From: Thiolapillus brandeum
Lineage (GTDB): Bacteria; Pseudomonadota; Gammaproteobacteria; Chromatiales; Chromatiaceae
Assembly (NCBI GenBank): GCA_011051425.1
Contig: DRLF01000168.1
Coordinates: 1 to 6,324, forward strand
Length of the DNA stretch: 6,324 nt
Reading direction: 5' to 3'
Shown: positions 1-4,950 of the stretch, in pieces
Layout of the letters: each line of letters opens with the position of its first letter
How positions within the stretch are numbered: position 1 is the first letter of the stretch
Position numbers and translations under genes: made by a program
The notes under the pieces: generated by a model
What the model was told of the DNA's origin: nothing
Databases searched by the model: none
What the model saw: only the letters and a program-made list of their open reading frames with translations

Positions 1-280
1 AAAAGCCCGCGTGCTGCCCGTTACCCTGTCCGGCGGCGAACAGCAGCGTGTCGGCATCGCCCGGGCCATCGTCAGCAAACCGCCCGTCGTGCTGCCAGAC
101 GAGCCCACAGGCAACCTCGACCCTGAACTGTCCCAGGAAATCATGAGCCTGTTCCAGGCATTCAACCAGGTCGGCGTCACCCTGCTCATCGCCACCCATG
201 ACCTGGCGCTGGTGGCATCCATGCAAAAGCGCATCCTGACGCTGGACCAGGGCCGTTTGGTGCAGGACAGCAGGCCATGA
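1..280 (+). CDS. ftsE: Cell division ATP-binding protein FtsE (3' part, N-terminus outside the window)
   Basis: FtsE is the cytoplasmic ATPase of the FtsEX complex, which sits at the division septum and drives periplasmic activation of murein hydrolases. Only the last 92 residues are visible (in-frame codons begin at base 2), against about 220 for the whole protein, so the Walker A half is missing. The visible part begins just before the ABC signature LSGGEQQRV, continues through Walker B and the D-loop (DEPTGNLD), and reaches the switch histidine in ATHD. The run through LFQAFNQVGVT also resembles E. coli FtsE rather than a generic ABC transporter. One residue is odd: the position before the Walker B Asp-Glu is proline (VVLPDEP), where FtsE normally has alanine (ADEP). 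The stop codon overlaps the ftsX start by 4 nt (ATGA), so the pair is probably translationally coupled. The family call is secure from the signature motifs and the following ftsX. Confidence 0.95.
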   Translation, partial: KARVLPVTLSGGEQQRVGIARAIVSKPPVVLPDEPTGNLDPELSQEIMSLFQAFNQVGVTLLIATHDLALVASMQKRILTLDQGRLVQDSRP

Positions 281-1236
281 AACAGCGCAGGCAACGCCGG
301 GGATTCGACAAGCGTTTCAGCCTGTCAGCCTGGCTGACCCGGCATGCCCAGGTCCTGTTCTCCAGCCTGGGACGCCTTTGGCAGCGCCCTCTGGGCAGTC
401 TCATGACCCTGCTGGTACTGGGCATCGCCATCGCGCTGCCCCTGGGGCTGCACCTGCTGGTCAACAATCTGCAGCAGCTCGCCGAACAGTGGGACAGCGG
501 CGCCAGCGTATCCGTGTTTCTCAAAGAGAACAGCAGTGACGAAGCCATACAGTCACTCATTGGCACCCTGAAATCCCGGGACAGCATCAGCGGGGTGCGG
601 CACATCACGCCGGACCAGGCGCTCGAGGAGTTTCGCCAGCAGTCCGATTTTTCCGCCGCCCTGGAACTGCTCGACGACAACCCCCTGCCCCACGTGCTGC
701 AGATCCGTCTCCGGAACACGGACATTTCCGCCGGCGAGCTGGAGCAATTTCTCCAAAGCCTGGAAAAACACTCCGAGGTGGAACTGGCGCTGGCGGATCT
801 GCAATGGGTGGAGCGTTTCCAGGCGATCACCCGTATCATCCAGCGTATCGCACTGGTGCTGGCGGTATTGCTCTCCCTGGCCGTGCTGCTGATCATCGGC
901 AACACCATCAGGCTGGAGATCCAGGGGCGCCGGGATGAAATCGAGATCATCAAGCTGGTCGGCGGCAGCAACGCCTTCATCCGCCGGCCTTTCCTGTACG
1001 AAGGCTTCTGGTATGGGCTGATGGGCAGCCTCATCGCCCTGGGGCTGATCCTGCTCTCGGGCCTGGCGCTGCGCGACCCTGTCACCCATCTCACCGCCCT
1101 GTATCAGAGCAGTTTCCAGCTCAGCGGCCTGGCGCTGACAACCATCCTCGGCGTCATTGGCAGCAGTGTTCTTCTGGGCATTCTCGGCGCCTGGATTGCC
1201 GTGAGCCAGCACCTCGGAGAGATGGAACCGGACTGA
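277..1236 (+). CDS. ftsX: Cell division protein FtsX (ABC-type permease-like subunit)
   Basis: FtsX is the inner-membrane partner of FtsE. It does not transport a known substrate but passes ATPase-driven movement to periplasmic cell-wall hydrolase activators at the septum. The 319 residues show the family layout: a basic cytoplasmic tail (MKQRRQRRGF), a first membrane segment at about 41-62, a periplasmic domain at about 63-188, then three more membrane segments at about 189-211, 241-265 and 285-310. The loop after segment 2 carries GRRDEIEIIKLVGGSNAFIR, the conserved FtsX/FtsE-coupling region. The length is slightly below E. coli FtsX (about 350), with the difference in the N-terminal tail. 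The ATG at 277 overlaps the ftsE stop and has an AGGA at 264-267, 9 nt upstream. No hairpin terminator was seen after the stop, so some transcription may continue into rpoH, as in the E. coli ftsYEX-rpoH neighbourhood. Confidence 0.96.
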   Translation: MKQRRQRRGFDKRFSLSAWLTRHAQVLFSSLGRLWQRPLGSLMTLLVLGIAIALPLGLHLLVNNLQQLAEQWDSGASVSVFLKENSSDEAIQSLIGTLKSRDSISGVRHITPDQALEEFRQQSDFSAALELLDDNPLPHVLQIRLRNTDISAGELEQFLQSLEKHSEVELALADLQWVERFQAITRIIQRIALVLAVLLSLAVLLIIGNTIRLEIQGRRDEIEIIKLVGGSNAFIRRPFLYEGFWYGLMGSLIALGLILLSGLALRDPVTHLTALYQSSFQLSGLALTTILGVIGSSVLLGILGAWIAVSQHLGEMEPD

Positions 1237-1270
1237 CCACACTTATTTAGTTTTATACCCGCATAAATCT

Positions 1271-1298
1271 GGAACTTTTTCGACAATTGGCACTCTTA
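1271..1298 (+). promoter_or_regulatory. Candidate sigma-E (RpoE) type promoter of rpoH
   Basis: The sequence GGAACTT at 1271-1277 is identical to the -35 consensus for sigma-E. After a 16-nt spacer, TCTTA at 1294-1298 is one base from the -10 consensus TCTGA. E. coli rpoH is known to have a sigma-E-dependent promoter (P3), so the position and gene context fit. Transcription would begin near 1304, giving an 80-85 nt leader. The -10 element lies inside the CIRCE operator. Weaker sigma-70-like alternatives exist: TTGAGT at 1303-1308 with TGAAAT at 1326-1331 (17-nt spacer), and TTGGCA at 1287-1292 with an extended TGcTAATTT ending at 1316 (18-nt spacer). Neither is good enough to call. This is motif-based inference without expression data. 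Confidence 0.6.
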
Positions 1299-1313
1299 CT
1301 GCTTGAGTGCTAA
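1287..1313 (+). promoter_or_regulatory. CIRCE operator (HrcA repressor binding site) upstream of rpoH
   Basis: The arms TTGGCACTC (1287-1295) and GAGTGCTAA (1305-1313) are separated by exactly 9 nt (TTACTGCTT). The CIRCE consensus is TTAGCACTC-N9-GAGTGCTAA, so 17 of 18 arm bases match and the spacing is exact; the only deviation is A to G at the third base of the left arm. CIRCE is the target of HrcA, a repressor whose activity depends on the GroE chaperonin and which classically controls groESL and dnaK operons. Here it overlaps the -10 region and likely start site of the proposed rpoH promoter, the right place for repression. HrcA itself is not in this window. Confidence 0.9.
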
Positions 1314-1349
1314 TTTTTCTGGTCATGAAATCAGGTGAATGTTAATCTA

Positions 1350-1394
1350 ATGAAGGTGGAATACAGAATTTCGGGGGTTACAGAACATGAATAA
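1350..1394 (+). other. Possible 14-codon leader ORF overlapping the rpoH start
   Basis: An ATG at 1350 opens a short frame reading [14 protein letters not shown] that stops with TAA at 1392-1394, overlapping the first 8 nt of rpoH. AGGTGA at 1333-1338 could serve as its ribosome binding site at an 11-nt distance, which is somewhat long. RpoH's own Shine-Dalgarno is poor: a GGGGG run at 1373-1377. A translated leader could therefore deliver ribosomes to the rpoH start. So short a frame may equally occur by chance, and nothing else supports it. Confidence 0.2.
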
Positions 1395-2235
1395 CAAACA
1401 ACTCATTACAGCAACCATGCCGACAGGCAGCATGGAATCCTATGTCAGTGCGGCCTTTCAATTGCCCATGCTCAGCCAGCAGGAAGAGCATGATCTGGCC
1501 GTGCGCTGGCACGAGAAGCAGGATCTCGAGGCTGCCCGGCAGCTGGTCATGAGCCATCTGCGCTTCGTGGTGCGTATCGCCCGGCAGTATGCGGGCTATG
1601 GCCTGCCGCAACCGGATCTTGTCCAGGAAGGCACAGTGGGACTGATGAAGGCCGTGCGCCGTTTCGATCCCAATGTGGGTGTACGCTTGGCTTCCTTCGC
1701 CGTGCACTGGATCAAGGCGGAAATCCACGAATTCATCCTGCGCAACTGGCGTATCGTCAAGATCGCCACCACCAAGGCCCAGCGCAAGCTGTTCTTCAAC
1801 CTGCGTTCCAGCAAGAAACGCCTGGGCTGGTTCACCGAGCAGGAAGTGCAGGACGTTGCCAGCGACCTCGGCGTCAAACCCGAAGAAGTGCGCAATATGG
1901 AAGCCCGTCTGAACAACTACGATATGGCTTTCGATCCCATGGACGCCGACAGCGAGGATGAGCATGTGGCGCCGGCTTCCTATCTGCCGGACATGCGCAT
2001 GGAACCGGAGAGCATCCTTGAGGCGGAAGACACTGAGCGTGACGAGAACGAGCGTCTTTATGCCGCCATGGAGGAACTGGACGAGCGCAGCCAGGACATC
2101 CTGCGACGCCGCTGGCTGTCTGAAAAGAAAGCCACCCTGCACGAACTGGCCGACGAATACGGCATATCCGCCGAGCGCATCCGCCAGATCGAGAAAGCCG
2201 CCATGAACAAGCTGCAGGATAAAATCGCCGCCTGA
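1387..2235 (+). CDS. rpoH: RNA polymerase sigma-32 factor RpoH (heat-shock sigma)
   Basis: RpoH directs RNA polymerase to heat-shock promoters (chaperones and proteases). The protein has 282 residues, against 284 in E. coli. Region 2 (about 55-125) contains [19 protein letters not shown], the core-binding [19 protein letters not shown] and [13 protein letters not shown]. The diagnostic RpoH box QRKLFFNLR is at 132-140. Region 4 ends with a helix-turn-helix at about 249-276 ([20 protein letters not shown]) that reads the -35 element. Region 2.1 residues that in E. coli govern chaperone, FtsH and SRP control are kept: Leu47 and Ala50 identical, Ile54 replaced by Val. Post-translational control is therefore likely. 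The ATG at 1387 is chosen because MNNKQL to [10 protein letters not shown] aligns with the E. coli N-terminus and the frame upstream is closed by a stop at 1351. The Shine-Dalgarno is weak. A 6-bp hairpin (CCATGC/GCATGG, 1415-1435) lies just inside the gene. It has its own promoter region with CIRCE and its own terminator. Confidence 0.97.
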   Translation: MNNKQLITATMPTGSMESYVSAAFQLPMLSQQEEHDLAVRWHEKQDLEAARQLVMSHLRFVVRIARQYAGYGLPQPDLVQEGTVGLMKAVRRFDPNVGVRLASFAVHWIKAEIHEFILRNWRIVKIATTKAQRKLFFNLRSSKKRLGWFTEQEVQDVASDLGVKPEEVRNMEARLNNYDMAFDPMDADSEDEHVAPASYLPDMRMEPESILEAEDTERDENERLYAAMEELDERSQDILRRRWLSEKKATLHELADEYGISAERIRQIEKAAMNKLQDKIAA

Positions 2236-2254
2236 TTGTCGACAACTCTTCCGA

Positions 2255-2285
2255 AAAGCCTGGAATTCCCTTCCGGGCTTTTTTT
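2255..2285 (+). terminator. Intrinsic terminator of rpoH
   Basis: The arms AAAGCCTGGAA (2255-2265) and TTCCGGGCTTT (2271-2281) form an 11-bp stem with one T-G wobble around a 5-nt loop. Seven Ts at 2279-2285 complete a textbook rho-independent terminator. It begins 19 nt after the rpoH stop and separates rpoH from bioD. Confidence 0.92.
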
Positions 2286-2344
2286 ATGCCCGCGGACAGG
2301 TTGCGCTGACGACTGCTCCCTGGGTTACCGGCGTTTCCACCAGC

Positions 2345-2364
2345 CATGGCAGCCATATGCCATG
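2345..2364. repeat. Small perfect dyad in the rpoH-bioD gap
   Basis: CATGGCA (2345-2351) and TGCCATG (2358-2364) are a perfect 7-bp inverted repeat with a 6-nt spacer. It is the only notable structure in the gap 2286-2527, where no coding frame with family resemblance and no confident promoter was seen. It could be a regulator site for bioD or chance; no known operator consensus was recognised. Confidence 0.3.
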
Positions 2365-2517
2365 AAAGGCCAGTGCGTAAAAAATGCTCCCCCATTTCCC
2401 GGTATTTCTTCACACTGCAGATCACCTCATCACCATGCCTTGAAACAATGCACGCATGAAGACCCGATTATGGTTTATATTTGGCCTTGTGTTCAACAGA
2501 CGCATTGGTCAGCAAGC

Positions 2518-2521
2518 GGGG
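2518..2521 (+). promoter_or_regulatory. Ribosome binding site supporting the bioD start at 2528
   Basis: GGGG sits 6 nt before the ATG at 2528. The alternative in-frame ATG at 2456 has no purine-rich tract upstream and would add 24 residues that BioD proteins do not have. Confidence 0.45.
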
Positions 2522-2527
2522 CGTTAC

Positions 2528-3196
2528 ATGCACTACTTCATCACCGGAACAGATACCGACTGCGGTAAAACCCTGGTCACCCTGGGTTTCATGCAACTCT
2601 GCCTGCAGCGCGGTCTGAAGACTGCCGGCATGAAGCCGGTCGCCGCCGGTGCACTGCGCACACACGAAGGCCTGCTGAACCCCGATGCACTGGCCATTCA
2701 GGGCCTGAGCGATCCCACCTTGTCCTACCACGAAGTGAATCCCTTTTGCTATGAACCCGCGGTCGCCCCCCATCTGGCGGCCAGGCTCGCCAGCCGTCCT
2801 ATCGATCTGGAAGCGGTAGAAAGGCAATACAAACAGCTGTGCAACTCCCACGAGGCCATCGTGGTGGAAGGCGCCGGCGGCTGGAAGGTGCCGCTGACCC
2901 CGGAAGAAGACATGGCGGCCCTGTGCCGGCGTCTCGATCTGCCCGTGGTACTGGTGGTGGGCCTGCGCCTGGGTTGTATCAATCATGCTTTGCTGACGGT
3001 AGAGGCCATTCTCGCCAGCGGCCAGCCTTTGCTGGGATGGATCGCCAACCACGTCGATGCCAACATGGCCATGGCCGAGGACAACATCCAGACCCTGAAA
3101 CAGCGCATCAAAGCTCCGCTGCTGGGACGTATACCGCGGCTGGATCAGGTCAGCGCCGAAATCGTCGCCACCTACCTCAGTCTGCCTTCTTCCTGA
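2528..3196 (+). CDS. bioD: ATP-dependent dethiobiotin synthetase BioD
   Basis: BioD closes the ureido ring of biotin: it joins CO2 to 7,8-diaminopelargonic acid using ATP, giving dethiobiotin, the penultimate pathway step. It is a soluble P-loop enzyme. The 222-residue product matches the family length (E. coli about 225). The N-terminus MHYFITGTDTDCGKT carries the modified P-loop at 7-15. MKPVAAG follows at 35-41, with the substrate-binding Lys36. EGAGGW is at 114-119, and LVVGLRLGCINHALLTVEAI at about 142-161 is the usual Gly-Leu-rich switch region. GWIANHVD at 170-177 is also typical. The start at 2528 is preferred over 2456 because the family begins directly at the P-loop strand. The gene stands alone on the plus strand, convergent with the other bio genes, whereas in Pseudomonas-type clusters it follows bioC in the same direction. 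It therefore needs its own promoter, but none was clear upstream. The function is secure. Confidence 0.95.
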   Translation: MHYFITGTDTDCGKTLVTLGFMQLCLQRGLKTAGMKPVAAGALRTHEGLLNPDALAIQGLSDPTLSYHEVNPFCYEPAVAPHLAARLASRPIDLEAVERQYKQLCNSHEAIVVEGAGGWKVPLTPEEDMAALCRRLDLPVVLVVGLRLGCINHALLTVEAILASGQPLLGWIANHVDANMAMAEDNIQTLKQRIKAPLLGRIPRLDQVSAEIVATYLSLPSS

Positions 3197-3204
3197 GGCA
3201 GGAC

Positions 3205-3232
3205 ATGCGGTTCGTGCCTCACCGCATCCTAC
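3205..3232 (-). repeat. REP-like unit 1 (minus orientation, GTAG head)
   Basis: On the minus strand this unit reads GTAG-G-ATGCGGT, a 9-nt loop GAGGCACGA, then ACCGCAT. The 7-bp stem is perfect. It is the better conserved of the two copies. Confidence 0.6.
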
Positions 3233-3255
3233 GGAACCGAGGCAGGTTCGGGCTC

Positions 3256-3283
3256 GTTGATGTGGTGAGGTACGAACCGCATC
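3256..3283 (+). repeat. REP-like unit 2 (plus orientation, degenerate head)
   Basis: This unit reads GATGTGGT, a 9-nt loop GAGGTACGA, then ACCGCATC. It differs from unit 1 by two C-to-T type changes in the stem and loop, and its head is degraded (GTT in place of GTAG). It faces away from unit 1, as in a BIME. Confidence 0.5.
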
Positions 3284-3323
3284 AATCCACGTACCAACTC
3301 CCACCATTTAAGCGGTTCCTTCG

Positions 3324-4190
3324 TCAGCTCACCCTGCCTTGTTTGTCGAGCATATTCAGGGGCACACTCACGTCACCGGCGTGGGACTTCTGCGCCGGCG
3401 CCCAGGCATGGCCATACACCACCTCGTAAGTGGCGGGCAGCACGCCATCACAGCGAAAGCCCTCGTAGGCCTCCCGCATGGCCTGCATTCTGGCCTTGCC
3501 CGTCAGGCCCCGTGGACGTTTGCTGGTGGCATTGCGGGCACCGATGTTTTTCAGGTCACTCATGAGGTCATCCACGCGGGCATAGGTGAGCACGATACGC
3601 TCCACGTCCATGACGGGTGCGGCATAACCGCTGTTGACCAGGATATCCCCCAGGTCGTGCATGTCCATGAACGGGCTGACATGGGCATCATCGTCCACCG
3701 CTGCCCAGGCTGAGCGCAGTTCCTGCAGGGTATCCGGCCCGAAGGTCGTGAACATGAGCAGCCCGCCGGGACGCAGCACACGCAGGCATTCCCGGTACAG
3801 CTGCAGGGGATCGCTGGCCCACTGGAAAGCCAGGTTGGAACAGATCAGGTCCAGGCTGTCATCGGCCAGAGGCAGGTGCTCCATATCGCCGCAGATACAG
3901 CGCGGGCGCCTCAGCCAGCGCCCCTTTTTACGAGCAAGGTCCAGCATGGGCAAAGCGAAATCCAGGGCATGAACCGCAGCTTTGGGATAGCGCTGCAGCA
4001 AGTGCCCGGCCTGCTCTCCCGTGCCACATCCCAGGTCGAGCACTGCCCTGGGTTCCAGCTTCACCAGGTCCAGGCGTTCCAGCATGCGGCGGCTCACCTC
4101 GCGCTGCAGCACCGCCGCATCGTCATAGGTACCGGCGGAACGGCTGAAAGCGCAGCGGGCTCTTTCCTTGTCGATGTAGATATCAGACAT
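3324..4190 (-). CDS. bioC: Malonyl-ACP O-methyltransferase BioC
   Basis: BioC methylates the free carboxyl of malonyl-ACP with S-adenosylmethionine, which lets fatty-acid synthase use it as a primer and build pimeloyl-ACP methyl ester, the first committed step toward biotin. The 288-residue product shows a class I methyltransferase fold. Motif I LDLGCGTG is at 51-58, the acidic residue that binds the ribose is near Asp77, GDMEHLPLADDSLDLICSNLA spans about 101-121, and RVLRPGG is at 137-143. It is followed by TFGPDTLQELR (149-159), a hallmark of BioC. It is longer than E. coli BioC (about 251) because of a C-terminal tail. The ATG at 4190 is chosen because RARCAFSRSAGTYDDAA aligns with the family N-terminus (AFGRAAAHYE in E. 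coli); an ATG at 4271 would add 27 residues inside bioH. It overlaps the bioH 3' end by 8 nt and is the last gene of the bioBFHC run. Confidence 0.95.
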   Translation of the reverse strand: MSDIYIDKERARCAFSRSAGTYDDAAVLQREVSRRMLERLDLVKLEPRAVLDLGCGTGEQAGHLLQRYPKAAVHALDFALPMLDLARKKGRWLRRPRCICGDMEHLPLADDSLDLICSNLAFQWASDPLQLYRECLRVLRPGGLLMFTTFGPDTLQELRSAWAAVDDDAHVSPFMDMHDLGDILVNSGYAAPVMDVERIVLTYARVDDLMSDLKNIGARNATSKRPRGLTGKARMQAMREAYEGFRCDGVLPATYEVVYGHAWAPAQKSHAGDVSVPLNMLDKQGRVS

Positions 4191-4950
4191 GACGGATGAA
4201 AGTTTCCAGCCGCTCCAGGCACTGCCAGGGGTGGGAAAGAAAAGGCGCGTGAGCCGCGCCGTCGATGACATGGACTTCTGCCTGGGGTTGCAAGCCTGTC
4301 AGGGCATGAGCGAGGCTTTTCGGCACCAGGGTGTCCCGCTCCCCCAGCAGCCAGGCCGACGGCAGATCCAGGGTGGCCAGTGCCCTGCGCAGGTCACTGT
4401 GTAACAGGATATCCAGGCCCGCCTGCAGGGCGGCAGGGTTGGGCAGCGGCCTGCTGTCGAATTCCCGGCGCAACCGCAGCAACAGGTCTTTCGCATCCGC
4501 CGCGCCCTGCACCTGCAGGCTGAGGAAACGCCGCAGGGTTCTGCGGCTGTCGGTTTCCAATTCCGCTGCAAAACTCTCCAGCACCGCTGCGGGAATGGCG
4601 CAATCCCAGTCCTTGCGCTGCACGAAACAGGGTGATGTGGCCACCCCAACCAGGGCCCGCAGTTTTTGCGGCTGCAGCTGCGCCGCCTGCAACATCACCA
4701 CCCCCCCCAGGGACCAGCCCAGCCAGACGGCATCCACCGGGGCTGCCGCCAGCACCTGTTCCGCCCAGTCTTCCAGTCTGGTGGCAGGGCTCCAGGGCGA
4801 TTCCCCGTGTCCCGGCAATTCCACCAGGGTGACGCGATAATCCTTTTCCAATGCTTTCGCCAGGGTCAGCCACACCGAGGCATTCATCCCCCAGCCATGA
4901 ACGAGCAGCAGCTCGGCACCCTTGCCACTGGTCCGGGTCCAGAGTGTCAC
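4183..4950 (-). CDS. bioH: Pimeloyl-[acyl-carrier protein] methyl ester esterase BioH
   Basis: BioH removes the methyl group from pimeloyl-ACP methyl ester, stopping further chain elongation and releasing pimeloyl-ACP for BioF. It is a soluble alpha/beta hydrolase. The 255-residue product has the oxyanion-hole HGWGMNASVW at about 18-27, the nucleophile elbow GWSLGG with Ser80, the acid Asp206 in GERDTLVP, and His234 in GAAHAPFLSHP. This matches the E. coli triad (Ser82, Asp207, His235) in order and spacing. TSPCF at 106-110 also matches the BioH-specific SSPCF. The start is GTG at 4950, overlapping the bioF stop by 4 nt (GTGA), with GGAG about 11 nt upstream. This points to translational coupling. 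A run of eight Gs on the coding strand (4701-4708) lies just after the catalytic serine codon and could be prone to slippage. The position between bioF and bioC matches the Pseudomonas-type order. Confidence 0.95.
   Translation of the reverse strand: MTLWTRTSGKGAELLLVHGWGMNASVWLTLAKALEKDYRVTLVELPGHGESPWSPATRLEDWAEQVLAAAPVDAVWLGWSLGGVVMLQAAQLQPQKLRALVGVATSPCFVQRKDWDCAIPAAVLESFAAELETDSRRTLRRFLSLQVQGAADAKDLLLRLRREFDSRPLPNPAALQAGLDILLHSDLRRALATLDLPSAWLLGERDTLVPKSLAHALTGLQPQAEVHVIDGAAHAPFLSHPWQCLERLETFIRHV

Larger units (their letters stand above)
3205..3283. repeat. Inverted pair of REP-like palindromes (BIME-like element) between bioD and bioC
   Basis: Bases 3205-3228 and 3259-3282 are inverted copies, 24 nt each, with 22 complementary positions and two G-T wobbles, separated by a 30-nt spacer. 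Each arm is itself a small palindrome with the motif ATGCGGT-N9-ACCGCAT. The left unit is preceded, on the minus strand, by the tetranucleotide GTAG (3229-3232), the head typical of REP elements mobilised by RAYT (TnpA-REP) transposases. The element begins 9 nt after the bioD stop and lies in a convergent gap, the usual place for REPs. Transcribed from either side, it could fold into a long hairpin that protects or ends both messages. There is no T-run, so it is not a classical terminator. No RAYT gene is in the window. Confidence 0.7.

Noticed and set aside
186..1094. A 302-codon minus-strand frame opposite ftsE and ftsX
   Set aside because: Its product is Ser/Arg-rich without recognisable domains, and the plus strand encodes clear FtsE and FtsX.
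1378..2142. A 254-codon minus-strand frame opposite rpoH
   Set aside because: The plus strand encodes complete RpoH with all conserved regions; the antisense product shows no known motif.
2440..2481. Promoter or biotin-repressor (BirA) site before bioD
   Set aside because: TTGAAA at 2440-2445 is a fair -35, but the nearest -10-like elements (GATTAT at 2466, TATATT at 2476) are spaced 20 and 30 nt away. GGTTTATAT at 2473-2481 resembles one BirA half-site, but the partner half-site at the right distance is absent.
2236..2568. A plus-strand frame running from the rpoH stop into bioD
   Set aside because: It runs through the rpoH terminator, has no ribosome site, and has no resemblance to a known protein.
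3205..3429. A coding frame through the bioD-bioC gap
   Set aside because: The frame overlaps bioD in another phase and runs through the REP-like palindromes; such translated repeats give spurious small proteins.
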